Below are positions 9,161 to 17,918 of a stretch of 62,212 bases of DNA, piece after piece. This DNA is from Bacteroidota bacterium (GTDB taxonomy: Bacteria; Bacteroidota; Bacteroidia; Chitinophagales; Chitinophagaceae). The notes under the pieces were generated by a model, which was not told the origin of the DNA, did not search any database, and worked only from the letters and a program-made list of their open reading frames with translations. Position 1 is the first letter of the stretch. Each line of letters starts with the position of its first letter. Location of the stretch: the NCBI GenBank assembly GCA_003175695.1, contig PSRA01000191.1:1-62212 (forward strand), read 5' to 3'. Position numbers and translations under genes: made by a program.

Positions 9161-10207
9161 ATGAAAAATGTCCTTTTAATATTAGCCATCCTGGTCTCTG
9201 TTTCGCAAATCCAGGCACAATTGCCGAGGGTAAAAATTCTTGCTACGGGTGGAACCATTGCAGGCGCAGGAGCTTCTGCCGAAAGAGCAGGGTACAAGGC
9301 CGGAGCGCTCCCCATAGATGAATTGCTTAGTGCAGTGCCGCAAATTCATAAAGTCGCACAGGTAACAGGCGAACAAATTTCTTCTGTTGGCAGCCAGGAT
9401 ATGACGATTGACATTTGGAAAAAATTAGCCACCAGGATAAATCAGATTTTTGCAAATAATGAAGCTGATGCGGTTGTGATCACCCACGGAACGGATACGC
9501 AGGAAGAAACTTCCTATTTTCTTGATCTTACTGTTCCTTTCAAAAATGCAGTAGTAATAACCGGTTCCATGCGACCTGCTACAGGTATAAGTGCTGATGG
9601 TCCCAAAAACTTATACGACGCCGTTACAGTCGCTGCCAGCCCGAAAAGCAAAGGAAAGGGCGTACTGATTGTTTTTAATGAAGGAATCTATGATGGAAGA
9701 GATGCAGTAAAAGTAAGTACTACAAAATTGAATGCATTTACTTCACCCAATACCGGACCCTTGGGTCAGGTTTATGATGGCAAAGTTGCGTACTACACAA
9801 CTAACCTAAGAGAAGTGAATGTAGGTACTCCATTTAAAGTAACCAGCGATACAAAATTTCCTAAAGTGGATATTATTTACATGTATGCTGATGCTTCTTC
9901 AGATCTTATCAATGATGCAGTGAAAGATGGAGCCAAAGGACTTGTCATTGCCGGTGTGGGTAATGGAAACTTCAATAAGGCTTATATGGATGCAATTGCT
10001 GCAGCTGTTAAGAAAGGTGTGGTTGTCTGCCGTGCATCCAGATGTGTCAGCGGAAGAGTAGTGCTGGAAGATGAAGTCAACGATAAAGAATTGGGAACGA
10101 TCGTGAGTGATGATCTAAATCCCCAGAAAGCAAGGGTTTTGCTAATGCTTGGGCTTGCACAAACGAATGACAAGGACCAACTTCAGAAATATTTCTTCAG
10201 CTATTAA
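9161..10207 (+). CDS. ansB: Type II (periplasmic) L-asparaginase
   Basis: A 348-aa enzyme hydrolysing L-asparagine to aspartate and ammonia. Signal peptide about 1-19 (ending IQAQ). Both asparaginase signatures are present: ILATGGTIAG with the nucleophilic threonine (about residues 26-35) and VVITHGTDTQEET with the second Thr-Asp pair. GSMRPATGISADGPKNL also matches. Length agrees with E. coli-type enzyme II. It lies between exported aspartase and a porin, so the cluster probably takes asparagine to fumarate outside the inner membrane. Confidence 0.94.
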   Translation: MKNVLLILAILVSVSQIQAQLPRVKILATGGTIAGAGASAERAGYKAGALPIDELLSAVPQIHKVAQVTGEQISSVGSQDMTIDIWKKLATRINQIFANNEADAVVITHGTDTQEETSYFLDLTVPFKNAVVITGSMRPATGISADGPKNLYDAVTVAASPKSKGKGVLIVFNEGIYDGRDAVKVSTTKLNAFTSPNTGPLGQVYDGKVAYYTTNLREVNVGTPFKVTSDTKFPKVDIIYMYADASSDLINDAVKDGAKGLVIAGVGNGNFNKAYMDAIAAAVKKGVVVCRASRCVSGRVVLEDEVNDKELGTIVSDDLNPQKARVLLMLGLAQTNDKDQLQKYFFSY

Positions 10208-10299
10208 TTTTTGAAGTTCGAGAGAATCCAGGATAATTGAGGCCCATAATAAAACGAATGGAATATATATTCAGTGATTTGCAGCCCAAAGCATTTTTC

Positions 10300-11628
10300 A
10301 TGCGAATCATGAAGTGCTTTGGAGCTGCAAAATGTTTTGCAGGCATTTCAGCAACAGTCTCGATTTTATATTTAATGCCGAATGCTGCTTATGCACAGAA
10401 AGACACGACCAAGCAGCTCCCCGATGGTACTGATGGGCGATTGTTTACGCCAAGGGTCGCTGATACAACTTTTGTAAGGAAAAAAACTGATTTGGCACCG
10501 AATGAATTCGAAGGCGAGTATTCTACTTTTAGAATAGGTCTTGGATTTATTGGTGATTACACTGCTTATTCCTACGATAAGACTTTCAGAAAACAGATGG
10601 ATTCATTGGACCTGAATCTTACACCTGCCTATAAAACCAGGGATTTTCGAATTCTTGCAAGTGGTCGATTTCTTAAGTTCAAGAGGTATGTGGCCTGGAA
10701 GTTCGCGTATATGTATGATGGTGATAAGAATGTGTGGATGGTCCGTGAATCAGGTCTCACCATTGGTATTCCTGAATTAAAAGGAAATATCTTCATTGGG
10801 CGAACCAAGGAAGGCTTTTCGATGATTAAAGTAATGAATGGGCATTCAGGAATCACCAATGAAAGACAAATGGCGCTTGACCCGGTTCCTATTCTGGCAG
10901 ATGGTATTAAATATTTTGGCTATTATCCCAGATCCCGAACGTTCCTGAACCTTGCCGCTTATAGCGATCTAACTTCGAGGGGTCAGGCATTTTCAACATT
11001 CAACTGGCAATTTGTCGGAAGAGGAGGATGGGTACCGGTCAACGATGATAAAACGGGTACACTTTTGCACATTGCTCTAGAAGCCCGATATGGAAGCCCG
11101 GTAGGTGGGAAATTTACTATTAAATCCCGTCCTGAATCAAACCCCACACCCCAGCTTATCAATACAGGGACATTTTCCGCCGATGGTTCAACAACTTTAG
11201 GAGGCGAAATCTATTATAGAAATAATCGCTTCATGATTGGTTCTGAAGCCATGGTACACAACTTTTATTCTAAGACAGCCGATGATCACCATTTTTTTGG
11301 TGGCGATGCGATTGTCAGCTTCTTTCTTACCGACACCAAACGTCCTTATAACACAACAGGAAATGTTTTTGGTTTTGTGCCCGTAAGGAAATCAGTTTTT
11401 CAGGGTGGGCTGGGTGCGATAGAAGCAGTTCTGCACGTTTCTACATTTAATCTTAATGATGGTGTTATACAAGGAGGTCAAATGACACGTATAACGCCCA
11501 TGATCAACTGGTATCTTTCAAAGATTCTTCGTTGGGAGTTAGTTTACGGTTATGGTATTCTCAACAGGTTTGGGGTGACTGGCCATGTTAATTTTTTCGA
11601 AACTAGGATACAGATAACCATGATGTAA
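10300..11628 (+). CDS. Outer-membrane porin (OprO/OprP-like beta-barrel)
   Basis: About 442 aa from the ATG at 10300, which gives the compact signal peptide MRIMKCFGAAKCFAGISA to AYAQ. An upstream in-frame ATG at 10237 would add 21 residues before this leader and is less likely. The mature protein is an alternation of amphipathic strands with aromatic girdles (YVAWKFAYMYDGDKNVWM, YGYGILNRFGVTGHVNFF) and ends with an amphipathic strand as barrels do. It resembles phosphate-selective porin OprO/OprP-type annotations. Directly downstream of aspartase and asparaginase, it may admit the amino acid substrates; that is inference. Confidence 0.82.
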   Translation: MRIMKCFGAAKCFAGISATVSILYLMPNAAYAQKDTTKQLPDGTDGRLFTPRVADTTFVRKKTDLAPNEFEGEYSTFRIGLGFIGDYTAYSYDKTFRKQMDSLDLNLTPAYKTRDFRILASGRFLKFKRYVAWKFAYMYDGDKNVWMVRESGLTIGIPELKGNIFIGRTKEGFSMIKVMNGHSGITNERQMALDPVPILADGIKYFGYYPRSRTFLNLAAYSDLTSRGQAFSTFNWQFVGRGGWVPVNDDKTGTLLHIALEARYGSPVGGKFTIKSRPESNPTPQLINTGTFSADGSTTLGGEIYYRNNRFMIGSEAMVHNFYSKTADDHHFFGGDAIVSFFLTDTKRPYNTTGNVFGFVPVRKSVFQGGLGAIEAVLHVSTFNLNDGVIQGGQMTRITPMINWYLSKILRWELVYGYGILNRFGVTGHVNFFETRIQITMM

Positions 11629-11642
11629 GGCGTTTTGATTTA

Positions 11643-11727
11643 GTCACAGGGGATCACAGCACGAAGGTTACACAAAGGACACAACGTCCTGTCGTTCGTG
11701 CAACCTTCTTGTTCTTTGCATCCTCCT
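11643..11727. repeat. Hairpin repeat, copy 3 of 7
   Basis: An imperfect palindrome with arms GCACGAAGGTTACACAAAGG and CGTTCGTGCAACCTTC. It begins 15 bases after the porin stop. It shares the CACAAAGGAC word with copy 4 at 13653. Confidence 0.6.
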
Positions 11728-11849
11728 TGTTGAAGTAAAGGCAACTATTGAATACCGTTAGAATTGTCATAAATATGATTAATTTAGCCAATACAAATTG
11801 ACAATTGGGAAGGAAGCATTTAAAATTTTAAATCCTAAAATTTCTTTCT

Positions 11850-12188
11850 ATGGTTATTTGGAAAGGTTATGGCATCTTAGCTCTTGTCATTGCAATTGCA
11901 ATCGGAGCGCTCACAAGTTATGCATTCAGCAAAATTGGCAGCACAGAAGATTTAGGTGCTGCAGTTGGCGCACTTATCTCCGCCATAGTTATTTGGGTTG
12001 TGGGTAACAAATTAAATTCTCCGGCAAAAGCCCGCACAATGGTTGACAAACAAACTGGCCAGGAAGTAACGGTTAAGCCTAATCACTCATTATTTTTTAT
12101 TAAAATGCAATACTGGGCATTTATCATAGGAGCGATTGGCTTGGTATTGTTGATTAAAGTGGCAGTGCACGGAGATTCCTCCTCCTAA
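11850..12188 (+). CDS. Small integral membrane protein, unknown function
   Basis: A 112-aa protein with three predicted membrane segments: about 8-27 (GILALVIAIAIGALTSYAF), 36-53 (LGAAVGALISAIVIWVVG) and 88-107 (YWAFIIGAIGLVLLIKVAV). A short polar loop (SPAKARTMVDKQTGQEVTVK) joins the last two. No family recognised. The ATG at 11850 is chosen because an overlapping frame starting at 11798 lacks protein-like composition. It sits alone on the plus strand after hairpin copy 3. Confidence 0.75.
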   Translation: MVIWKGYGILALVIAIAIGALTSYAFSKIGSTEDLGAAVGALISAIVIWVVGNKLNSPAKARTMVDKQTGQEVTVKPNHSLFFIKMQYWAFIIGAIGLVLLIKVAVHGDSSS

Positions 12189-12273
12189 TCCTGCCATTCA
12201 TCCTTAATCTGGCATCGTTTCTTGATTGCATGCAATGATAACCGCTAGATTCGTGTCATTATCAAAATTGTCT

Positions 12274-12699
12274 ATGCGATCAATTCTGATTATGGCTTTC
12301 GCCATTCTTTTCATGGGATCATGCAAAAAGAGCTATCAAAATACCGGAAGTGGATCTTTGGTTGGTTCCTGGATTCTTACAGATACTAATAATTATATTG
12401 TCCCTGGTGGCCCGGATAAAAACTGGATTCCCATCAGCGCAGGCAAGCAAGCCATCATCCATTTTCACGCTGACAGCAGTTTTCAATTCGACCAAAACTT
12501 TCCATGGAAATCTGAAAACTATGATCACTTCAGGCAAGATGGTAATTTTATCGAACTTTATCCTCCACAAAATCCGCCAATCTTTGAAGGGCCATTTAAT
12601 CCTGTGGCCAATGTGCAACTAAATAGCAGCAATGAGCTCATTTTAACGAGAAATGGGATTGATTTCGGTGTGCAAGAAAGATACCGGAGGTATCAATAG
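12274..12699 (+). CDS. Small lipoprotein, lipocalin-like, unknown function
   Basis: About 141 aa from the ATG at 12274, which places a typical lipoprotein leader (MRSILIMAFAILFMGSC) directly at the start with the cysteine at about residue 17. A longer frame from 12226 adds 16 residues that do not look like a leader. The mature part starts with a serine/glycine linker and GSWILTDTNNY, the pattern of lipocalin-like small Bacteroidota lipoproteins, with strands ending in ELILTRNGIDF. No enzymatic motif is visible. Confidence 0.78.
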   Translation: MRSILIMAFAILFMGSCKKSYQNTGSGSLVGSWILTDTNNYIVPGGPDKNWIPISAGKQAIIHFHADSSFQFDQNFPWKSENYDHFRQDGNFIELYPPQNPPIFEGPFNPVANVQLNSSNELILTRNGIDFGVQERYRRYQ

Positions 12700-12814
12700 A
12701 ATGCTTCATACATCGACGCAGTGAATTTGGCAGCCATTTAAAATATGGTTTGGCTTAAAGATAGTGTCCAGACCCCGAGGCTGTAAACTGTCAATTGTCA
12801 ACTTGACCTGTGTC

Positions 12815-12844
12815 TTTGTGTGAGACACTCTTTTATTATATTTG
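12815..12844 (+). promoter_or_regulatory. Candidate Bacteroidota promoter for the FkbM methyltransferase
   Basis: TTTG at 12815-12818 is followed after 18 bases by TATATTTG at 12837-12844, matching the TTTG / TAnnTTTG primary sigma consensus of Bacteroidota. The ATG follows 33 bases later. Confidence 0.6.
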
Positions 12845-12877
12845 TAATCAGCACCAATTCAACCCTAAATAGCATTC

Positions 12878-13606
12878 ATGAAAAAAAGGATTCAAAGCAT
12901 TCTTCAAAAACTGTTAGGATATGAAAACTATCTATATTATTTCTCCAGGGCAAAAGTTTCGTTTTTCAAAGGCAGCACCTATGAAGCTGAGTTTTTTGAA
13001 TTTATGAACCTTATACCTGAAGGTACCATTCTTGATATCGGGGCCAACATAGGTATCACTACCGTTCCTTTGGCTAAAAAATTTCCTCATGCCCGGATTC
13101 ATGCTTTTGAACCTATACCATCAAACAATGTTGCCCTGAAGCGAATCGTAAAACATTACAAATTGAATAATGTGCAGCTTCATGAAATAGCTTTAGGCGA
13201 GGAAGATGGAACGCTTAAGTTGGTTGTGCCTGTTATAAATAATGTCAGGATGCAGGGACTTAGCCATGTTTTTGTAGATGGTCAGCACGATGAATGGAAT
13301 TCCGGAGAAATTTTTTCTATCCCGGTATTTAAGTTGGATGACATTAGCGCATTGCAAAATGAACAAAAAATAGCGGCCGTTAAAATTGACGTTGAAAATT
13401 ATGAATATTACGTTTTGAGAGGAGGAGAACAATTGCTCTTAAAACACAAACCCATTATCTATTGTGAACTTTGGCCCAATGAAAAGAGGCAGATGGTGAT
13501 GGAATTTCTGAAAGGATGTGGTTACAGTACCAAGGTTTTTGAAGGGAGCCATCTCGTTGATTTTAAAGACCAGGCTGTAAATAATTTCATTTTTGTAAAG
13601 AACTGA
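12878..13606 (+). CDS. FkbM-family SAM-dependent methyltransferase
   Basis: A 242-aa protein. The SAM-binding motif I is GTILDIGANIGITTVPLAKK (about residues 48-67), followed by HAFEPIPSNN at motif II, and the family signature VKIDVENYEYYVLRGG near residue 170, in which the usual KIDVEG... is conserved apart from Asn for Gly. Members methylate hydroxyls of sugars, polyketides or nucleotides. It is not inside a polysaccharide cluster here, so the substrate is open. It has its own likely promoter and is followed by hairpin copy 4; an 11-base sequence including the stop region is duplicated in tandem at 13605-13626. Confidence 0.88.
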   Translation: MKKRIQSILQKLLGYENYLYYFSRAKVSFFKGSTYEAEFFEFMNLIPEGTILDIGANIGITTVPLAKKFPHARIHAFEPIPSNNVALKRIVKHYKLNNVQLHEIALGEEDGTLKLVVPVINNVRMQGLSHVFVDGQHDEWNSGEIFSIPVFKLDDISALQNEQKIAAVKIDVENYEYYVLRGGEQLLLKHKPIIYCELWPNEKRQMVMEFLKGCGYSTKVFEGSHLVDFKDQAVNNFIFVKN

Positions 13607-13652
13607 GTGATAGCTGAGTGATAGCTTTCGTTGCTCGATTGAATTGTTAAAC

Positions 13653-13741
13653 CGAAGGGTCACAAAGGACAAGACGGTTATACGTTACACTATGGCTTCG
13701 GCGGGAGTGCAACCGTCTTGTCCTTTGTGACCCATCTTCGC
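13653..13741. repeat. Hairpin repeat, copy 4 of 7 (23-bp perfect arms)
   Basis: Left arm GGGTCACAAAGGACAAGACG plus GTT is matched exactly by the right arm AACCGTCTTGTCC plus TTTGTGACCC; the arms are separated by about 30 bases, and an outer CGAAG/CTTCG pair extends the stem past a two-base bulge. It begins about 47 bases after the FkbM stop. It is the most regular copy. Confidence 0.8.
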
Positions 13742-13796
13742 TAAAATTCGGCGGATCCTTGTCCAAACCAACACATCACAAAGTCCAATTCGCCCA

Positions 13797-13827
13797 TTTT
13801 CGAGGCAAATTTTCCAAAATAAATTTG
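13797..13827 (+). promoter_or_regulatory. Candidate promoter for the RibD/DHFR-like gene
   Basis: TAAATTTG at 13820-13827 matches TAnnTTTG; a near-match TTTT lies 19 bases upstream at 13797-13800. The ATG is 41 bases downstream. Confidence 0.45.
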
Positions 13828-13867
13828 GAGTGATAATCATCCATTAATCATTAAATCAATAAAGGTT

Positions 13868-14437
13868 ATGAGAAAGGTAATTTTATCCGAATGGATAACC
13901 CTGGATGGCTACGTTTCTGACAGAAAGGGGCAATTGGACTTTTTTGCCTCGGAAGTGCGTAAAATATTTGCCGAGGCAGATCAGGTAAAATTTCTTGAAG
14001 ACATTGACACGATTTTGCTTGGACGTAAAACGTACGAGGTATTTTCACAGCTTTGGCCAGACAGGCCAATAAGAGATGAAGTGCTTGCAAGTACGATGAA
14101 CAAATCCAGGAAGATTGTTTTTTCCAATACTTTAAAAGATGCTCCTTGGGGAAAATGGAATAAGGCTGAAATCGTCAATGGTAACGGAATTGCATATGTC
14201 AAGTCATTAAAATCTTTGCCAGGGAAAAATATATACATATTTGCTAGTATATCTCTTGCGCAAACCTTCATGAAAGAAGATCTTATCGATGAGTATCATC
14301 TCTTTCTTTGTCCGGCCTTGACATCTGGCGGAACGAGACTGTTTACTGAAGAGGCAAATCCAAGGAACTTAAGGCTTTTGAACATTACAAATTATGATTC
14401 GGGGGTGGTGTGCGTGAATTATCAGGTTTTAAGTTAG
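13868..14437 (+). CDS. Dihydrofolate reductase / RibD C-terminal domain family protein
   Basis: A 189-aa protein with the RibD_C pattern: KVILSEWITLDGYVSDRKG at the N-terminus, a dinucleotide-binding region with TILLGRKTYEVFSQLWP (about 48-64), IYIFASISLAQTFM and the C-terminal DEYHLFLCPALTSGGTRLF. The family reduces folate-like or pyrimidine substrates with NAD(P)H, but stand-alone members like this usually have no known substrate. A typical single-domain length and no signal peptide. Convergent with the oxidase operon, with hairpin copy 5 between. Confidence 0.9.
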   Translation: MRKVILSEWITLDGYVSDRKGQLDFFASEVRKIFAEADQVKFLEDIDTILLGRKTYEVFSQLWPDRPIRDEVLASTMNKSRKIVFSNTLKDAPWGKWNKAEIVNGNGIAYVKSLKSLPGKNIYIFASISLAQTFMKEDLIDEYHLFLCPALTSGGTRLFTEEANPRNLRLLNITNYDSGVVCVNYQVLS

Positions 14438-14459
14438 AACGTATTTGGAACACAGTTCT

Positions 14460-14548
14460 ATTGCGAATATTAACCACAGAGAAAACGCAGAGGCAGACTA
14501 ATTTCTTTTTTGTGTCCTCCGATCCTCTGCAGTTATTTATTCGCAATA
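14460..14548. repeat. Hairpin repeat, copy 5 of 7
   Basis: Left arm ATTGCGAATATTAACCACAG with following AGAAAACGCAGAGG; right arm CCTCTGCAG then TTATTCGCAAT. It begins 23 bases after the stop of the plus-strand gene and lies between convergent genes, so it could terminate in either direction. Confidence 0.7.
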
Positions 14549-14564
14549 AAACCTTTTGCGCGAA

Positions 14565-15113
14565 TCACTTTACGTCATCGCCTGAAACCTTGTTACGTTC
14601 CAATTCCTTCACCTTAACGGCCAAAACCATGATTGCCACCAATACAATCACAAGCGCAACATAAGAGCCGAAAAATCCAAAATTTGTAATGGATATCGGC
14701 AAATAGTTCGGCTGTAGTTGTGAAGGTTTCACAACGCGGACATTCTCACTTGCTTTTTTAGAGGACTCTGTCTTGACGTACTCGATAATACTTTTTATTT
14801 GGTCTGCGGACAAATCCGGATGATCCGGCATGACTATTTTGAATTGATTGAACAATTCAACGGCTGACTTATCATTGCTCTTTACGAGAGATTGGGAGGA
14901 ATGCACAAATTTGATGATCCAATCAATATTATGGCGCTCGTTGATTCCAGCAAGTGCAGGTCCAACTACTTTTATATTAATATTGTGACAGGATGCGCAG
15001 CGGGAGCTGAATATGTTTTTTCCTTCATCATTGCTTTTAACATTAGCGAAACTGCTCGCCGATAGCAATAGTAGGATAAATGAGAAGTGTAACCTTTTGT
15101 TATTCATTTTCAA
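14565..15113 (-). CDS. Membrane-anchored cytochrome c of the oxidase operon
   Basis: A 182-aa monohaem cytochrome c. Signal peptide about 1-24, then the haem-binding CASCH at about residues 38-42, a distal methionine probably in KIVMPDHPDL, and a C-terminal membrane helix (SYVALVIVLVAIMVLAV, about 150-167) that anchors the protein facing the periplasm. It overlaps the SCO gene by 14 bases and is the last gene of the ba3 oxidase operon, so it probably donates electrons to the CuA centre. Confidence 0.9.
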   Translation of the reverse strand: MKMNNKRLHFSFILLLLSASSFANVKSNDEGKNIFSSRCASCHNINIKVVGPALAGINERHNIDWIIKFVHSSQSLVKSNDKSAVELFNQFKIVMPDHPDLSADQIKSIIEYVKTESSKKASENVRVVKPSQLQPNYLPISITNFGFFGSYVALVIVLVAIMVLAVKVKELERNKVSGDDVK

Positions 15114-15753
15114 GTTTTTTTATGTCTTTTTCCAATTGACTTACTTCCTGCTCGTCAGTTCCTTTATAATAACCACGTATTTGTCTTCTCGTATCCACCA
15201 AGACCAGCTGTTCGCTGTGAATAAAATCATCTTCCCCGCCGTCTCCTTCAATTGTGGAAAGAAAAAAGCTTTTACGCGCGAGGAGATAGATTTCTTTTTT
15301 GTCTCCAGTCAGAAAGGACCAGTTTTTTGTTTGGATATTGTTTTTTTCAATATACTTTTTCAACCTTGTCGCGTCGTCATGAGCCGGGTCTACGGTAATT
15401 GAAATGAAAGCCACATGCGTATCACGTGCAAGATTTTCCTGCAGATTTTTTATATGTTTGATCATTTTTGGGCAGACAGATGGACAGCTGGTGAAGAAAA
15501 AGCCGAAGACTACAATTTTATCGTTTAGTTGATCTGACGAAAAAATCTCGTTATCCTGGTTCGTGAGTTTAAAATTATCAACCAGGTGGGGTTTGGTAAT
15601 TCCGTTTTTATTTGTTTTTGGTTGCCCAAACACCGGTAATTTGTCAAACCTTGTTTGATAAGAACGAATGAGTGCGTAAGCCAAAAAAGGAGTGATGAGA
15701 ATGATTAGAGTTATTAACCATATTGATCTTTTTGACTTTTCCATTTGGTTCAT
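15100..15753 (-). CDS. SCO1/SenC-family copper chaperone
   Basis: A 217-aa protein with an N-terminal membrane anchor (WLITLIILITPFLAYAL) and a thioredoxin-like fold. The copper-binding CXXXC is in FFFTSCPSVCPKM, and the third ligand histidine is in DDFIHSEQLVLVD. It also has SITVDPAHDD, typical of SCO proteins. It overlaps the subunit I stop by 4 bases. SCO proteins deliver copper to the CuA site of cytochrome oxidase, which fits the subunit II gene two positions upstream. Confidence 0.93.
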   Translation of the reverse strand: MNQMEKSKRSIWLITLIILITPFLAYALIRSYQTRFDKLPVFGQPKTNKNGITKPHLVDNFKLTNQDNEIFSSDQLNDKIVVFGFFFTSCPSVCPKMIKHIKNLQENLARDTHVAFISITVDPAHDDATRLKKYIEKNNIQTKNWSFLTGDKKEIYLLARKSFFLSTIEGDGGEDDFIHSEQLVLVDTRRQIRGYYKGTDEQEVSQLEKDIKKLENE

Positions 15754-17423
15754 TTTGATCCGGGTGTTGGATTATTCGGCAAAAATGTTGGCGCAGATGG
15801 TCCTGAATTTTTCATTACATCAATCACTGCAGGAACATAGGCGATCAAAATAATCACGACCATCATTACTAACCAGGGTTTGAAGCTGTCAAAAAAGCCC
15901 ATTCGTTTCTCGTCATGATAGGCGGTTGTGACCGGAAAGTCCAAAGTCGCTGATGTTCTTTTCCTGCTAAATAGCGTTCCAAAGAAGACTATGAAATAAA
16001 GCAAGCCAGCGGTTGTCATGATTATTCCGCCTGCCATAGCGAGCAGGGTAGTTGGAACCCACTGCGGATGGTACAAAGGATGAGAAGGATTGAGGTAACT
16101 CATTCCGAGATTGGTCCTCCTGGGTTCACCAATCAGGCCACCCCACATTAAACCCGTTGAAAAAATTAAGACTCCGACTAACCATAGATAAGGAACGATA
16201 ACATTTATGCGTGGAAGAAATATTTTTTTGCCTAACAAGTTTGACATGAGGTAAATACTCATTCCGATAATGGCCAGAAATACCGGACCAGCGACCGTCA
16301 TATGGAAATGACCGGGTAACCATGCTGTGTTGTGGACAACATTGTTTAACTGGTAGGAAGAGTTAACAATACCTGTGAAGCCTCCGAAAACAAAAAGTAT
16401 CAAACCGCAGATCATGTAGGCAAAAAGGTAATTTTCCTTGTCGAGGTAGGGTAGTTTTTTCATCCAACCAAAGACACCTTTTGCCCCTCTTTTCCAACCA
16501 GCATATTCCAGTGAGGCTGCAAGGGTGAAGGCTGTAATGAAACTTGGAACGGCCACTCCAAAAGTGAGCATTGACTGAAAGAATTTAGTCCCTCGTTGAA
16601 TATTGGGTTCGCTGAATTGGTGGTGAACACCAACCGGGATCGACAACAAGAGGAAAAGAAAAAATGCTATTCTTCCTGCCAAGTCAGAAAATAACTTTCC
16701 TCCTGCCACTTTCGGCAGGATCGTGTAATACATTATATATGCTGGCAATAACCAGAAATACACAAGGGCATGCCCAAAAAACCAAAATAAAGTCCTGGAT
16801 AGGGAGACATTTACATCATTTGTCCAACCCATTGACCAGGGTAACAACAGTACCAACACTTCATAAGCTACCGCCAACGTGCAGACGAACCAGATGGTAA
16901 AATTGACCAACGTGCCTAGGACCGCCAGTGGCATTTTAGTTTCAGGGTTTGATTTTCGCCATTGGGTATAGAGGTAAGCCCAATTGAACAGGGGGACCCA
17001 GGATCCGACTAGCAAGAGGGCGGCACCCAAATAAAAGAACGGGTGCGCTTTTAATGGTGGATAAAATGTATAGAGGACGGATGCGTTACCGGACAACATA
17101 GACCAGGCTGCAAGCAAGGTGCCAACAACCATTAGCCACAACGATAGCCAGGCCACAGCTTTATTTGGTTCTTTCTTCAAATGAAATGCGATAGTTGCAT
17201 GACCAAAAGCCACGGCAAAAAAGCTCGTAAGTACGATGGCGTTTATTACACCGTGGAGGGTGAGACCCTGATAATAATCCAGATGAGCTGCAGAACTCTG
17301 ATGAATGGCACCACTCCTATAAATGGTTTGCATCAGGCCATGGTAAATGCCTAGTATGAGCAAAGTAATGGGAAGGAGTAATTCAATCAATATTATATTT
17401 CGTAAAGAACGGCTCAATTGCAT
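15750..17423 (-). CDS. cbaA: ba3-type (B-family) cytochrome c oxidase subunit I
   Basis: A 557-aa integral membrane protein with about 13 helices, the catalytic haem-copper subunit that reduces oxygen. Low-spin haem ligand in LTLHGVINA (helix 2); CuB ligand and the crosslinking tyrosine region in FGHALVYFWLLPAYIMYY; further CuB ligands in VGVHHQFSEP; and HNTAWLPGHFHMTVAGP carries the haem ligands of helix 10. The absence of the A-family D-channel motif and the SCO/subunit II/IIa setting point to a B-type enzyme, which usually has high oxygen affinity. The gene symbol follows Thermus usage. Confidence 0.92.
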   Translation of the reverse strand: MQLSRSLRNIILIELLLPITLLILGIYHGLMQTIYRSGAIHQSSAAHLDYYQGLTLHGVINAIVLTSFFAVAFGHATIAFHLKKEPNKAVAWLSLWLMVVGTLLAAWSMLSGNASVLYTFYPPLKAHPFFYLGAALLLVGSWVPLFNWAYLYTQWRKSNPETKMPLAVLGTLVNFTIWFVCTLAVAYEVLVLLLPWSMGWTNDVNVSLSRTLFWFFGHALVYFWLLPAYIMYYTILPKVAGGKLFSDLAGRIAFFLFLLLSIPVGVHHQFSEPNIQRGTKFFQSMLTFGVAVPSFITAFTLAASLEYAGWKRGAKGVFGWMKKLPYLDKENYLFAYMICGLILFVFGGFTGIVNSSYQLNNVVHNTAWLPGHFHMTVAGPVFLAIIGMSIYLMSNLLGKKIFLPRINVIVPYLWLVGVLIFSTGLMWGGLIGEPRRTNLGMSYLNPSHPLYHPQWVPTTLLAMAGGIIMTTAGLLYFIVFFGTLFSRKRTSATLDFPVTTAYHDEKRMGFFDSFKPWLVMMVVIILIAYVPAVIDVMKNSGPSAPTFLPNNPTPGSK

Positions 17424-17451
17424 GTTAATGTCGATTTAATAATCTTGAAAA

Positions 17452-17907
17452 TTATTTGGATGAAGGATAATTCACAATCACTTCTGACTGCATATTTTGA
17501 TGTCCTATGCCGCAGTATTCGTGACAGGTTATTTTGTAAACGCCGGGCCTGTCAAACTTCACAGTGGTCTTATTAACACCTCCGTACACCGCCATCATAT
17601 TTACATTCTTTTCGTACATCTCAAATCCATGCACAACATCCTTTGACGTGAGAAAGAAATCGACCGTGCTTCCGACAGGCACTTGAATTTCTGCTGGCTG
17701 AAACTGCCACATTTGCGCTACTGCATAGACCTGGTATAAATTGCTATCAAGCTTTACCACCTTTGGTTCTTCATAGCTTTTATTGTAAGGCAGGCATTCC
17801 GGAACATCTATGCGCCTGCTGTTTTTGGCATAAAGAATGGAAAAAATAAAAAGCATGGCGACAGAGCCTGTAATAATCAGAACCCTTCTTTCGAATTTGT
17901 CAATCAT
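17452..17907 (-). CDS. cbaB: ba3-type cytochrome c oxidase subunit II (CuA)
   Basis: A 151-aa protein with a single N-terminal anchor (RRVLIITGSVAMLFIFSILYA) and a cupredoxin domain. CuA ligands are visible: HGFEM near residue 96 and the signature CHEYCGIGHQNM (C-x3-C-x3-H-x2-M) near 130-141. The short length with one helix rather than two is characteristic of the B-family enzymes. It is 28 bases upstream of subunit I and 11 bases after the small subunit. Confidence 0.93.
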   Translation of the reverse strand: MIDKFERRVLIITGSVAMLFIFSILYAKNSRRIDVPECLPYNKSYEEPKVVKLDSNLYQVYAVAQMWQFQPAEIQVPVGSTVDFFLTSKDVVHGFEMYEKNVNMMAVYGGVNKTTVKFDRPGVYKITCHEYCGIGHQNMQSEVIVNYPSSK

Positions 17908-17918
17908 ATCAATTCATT

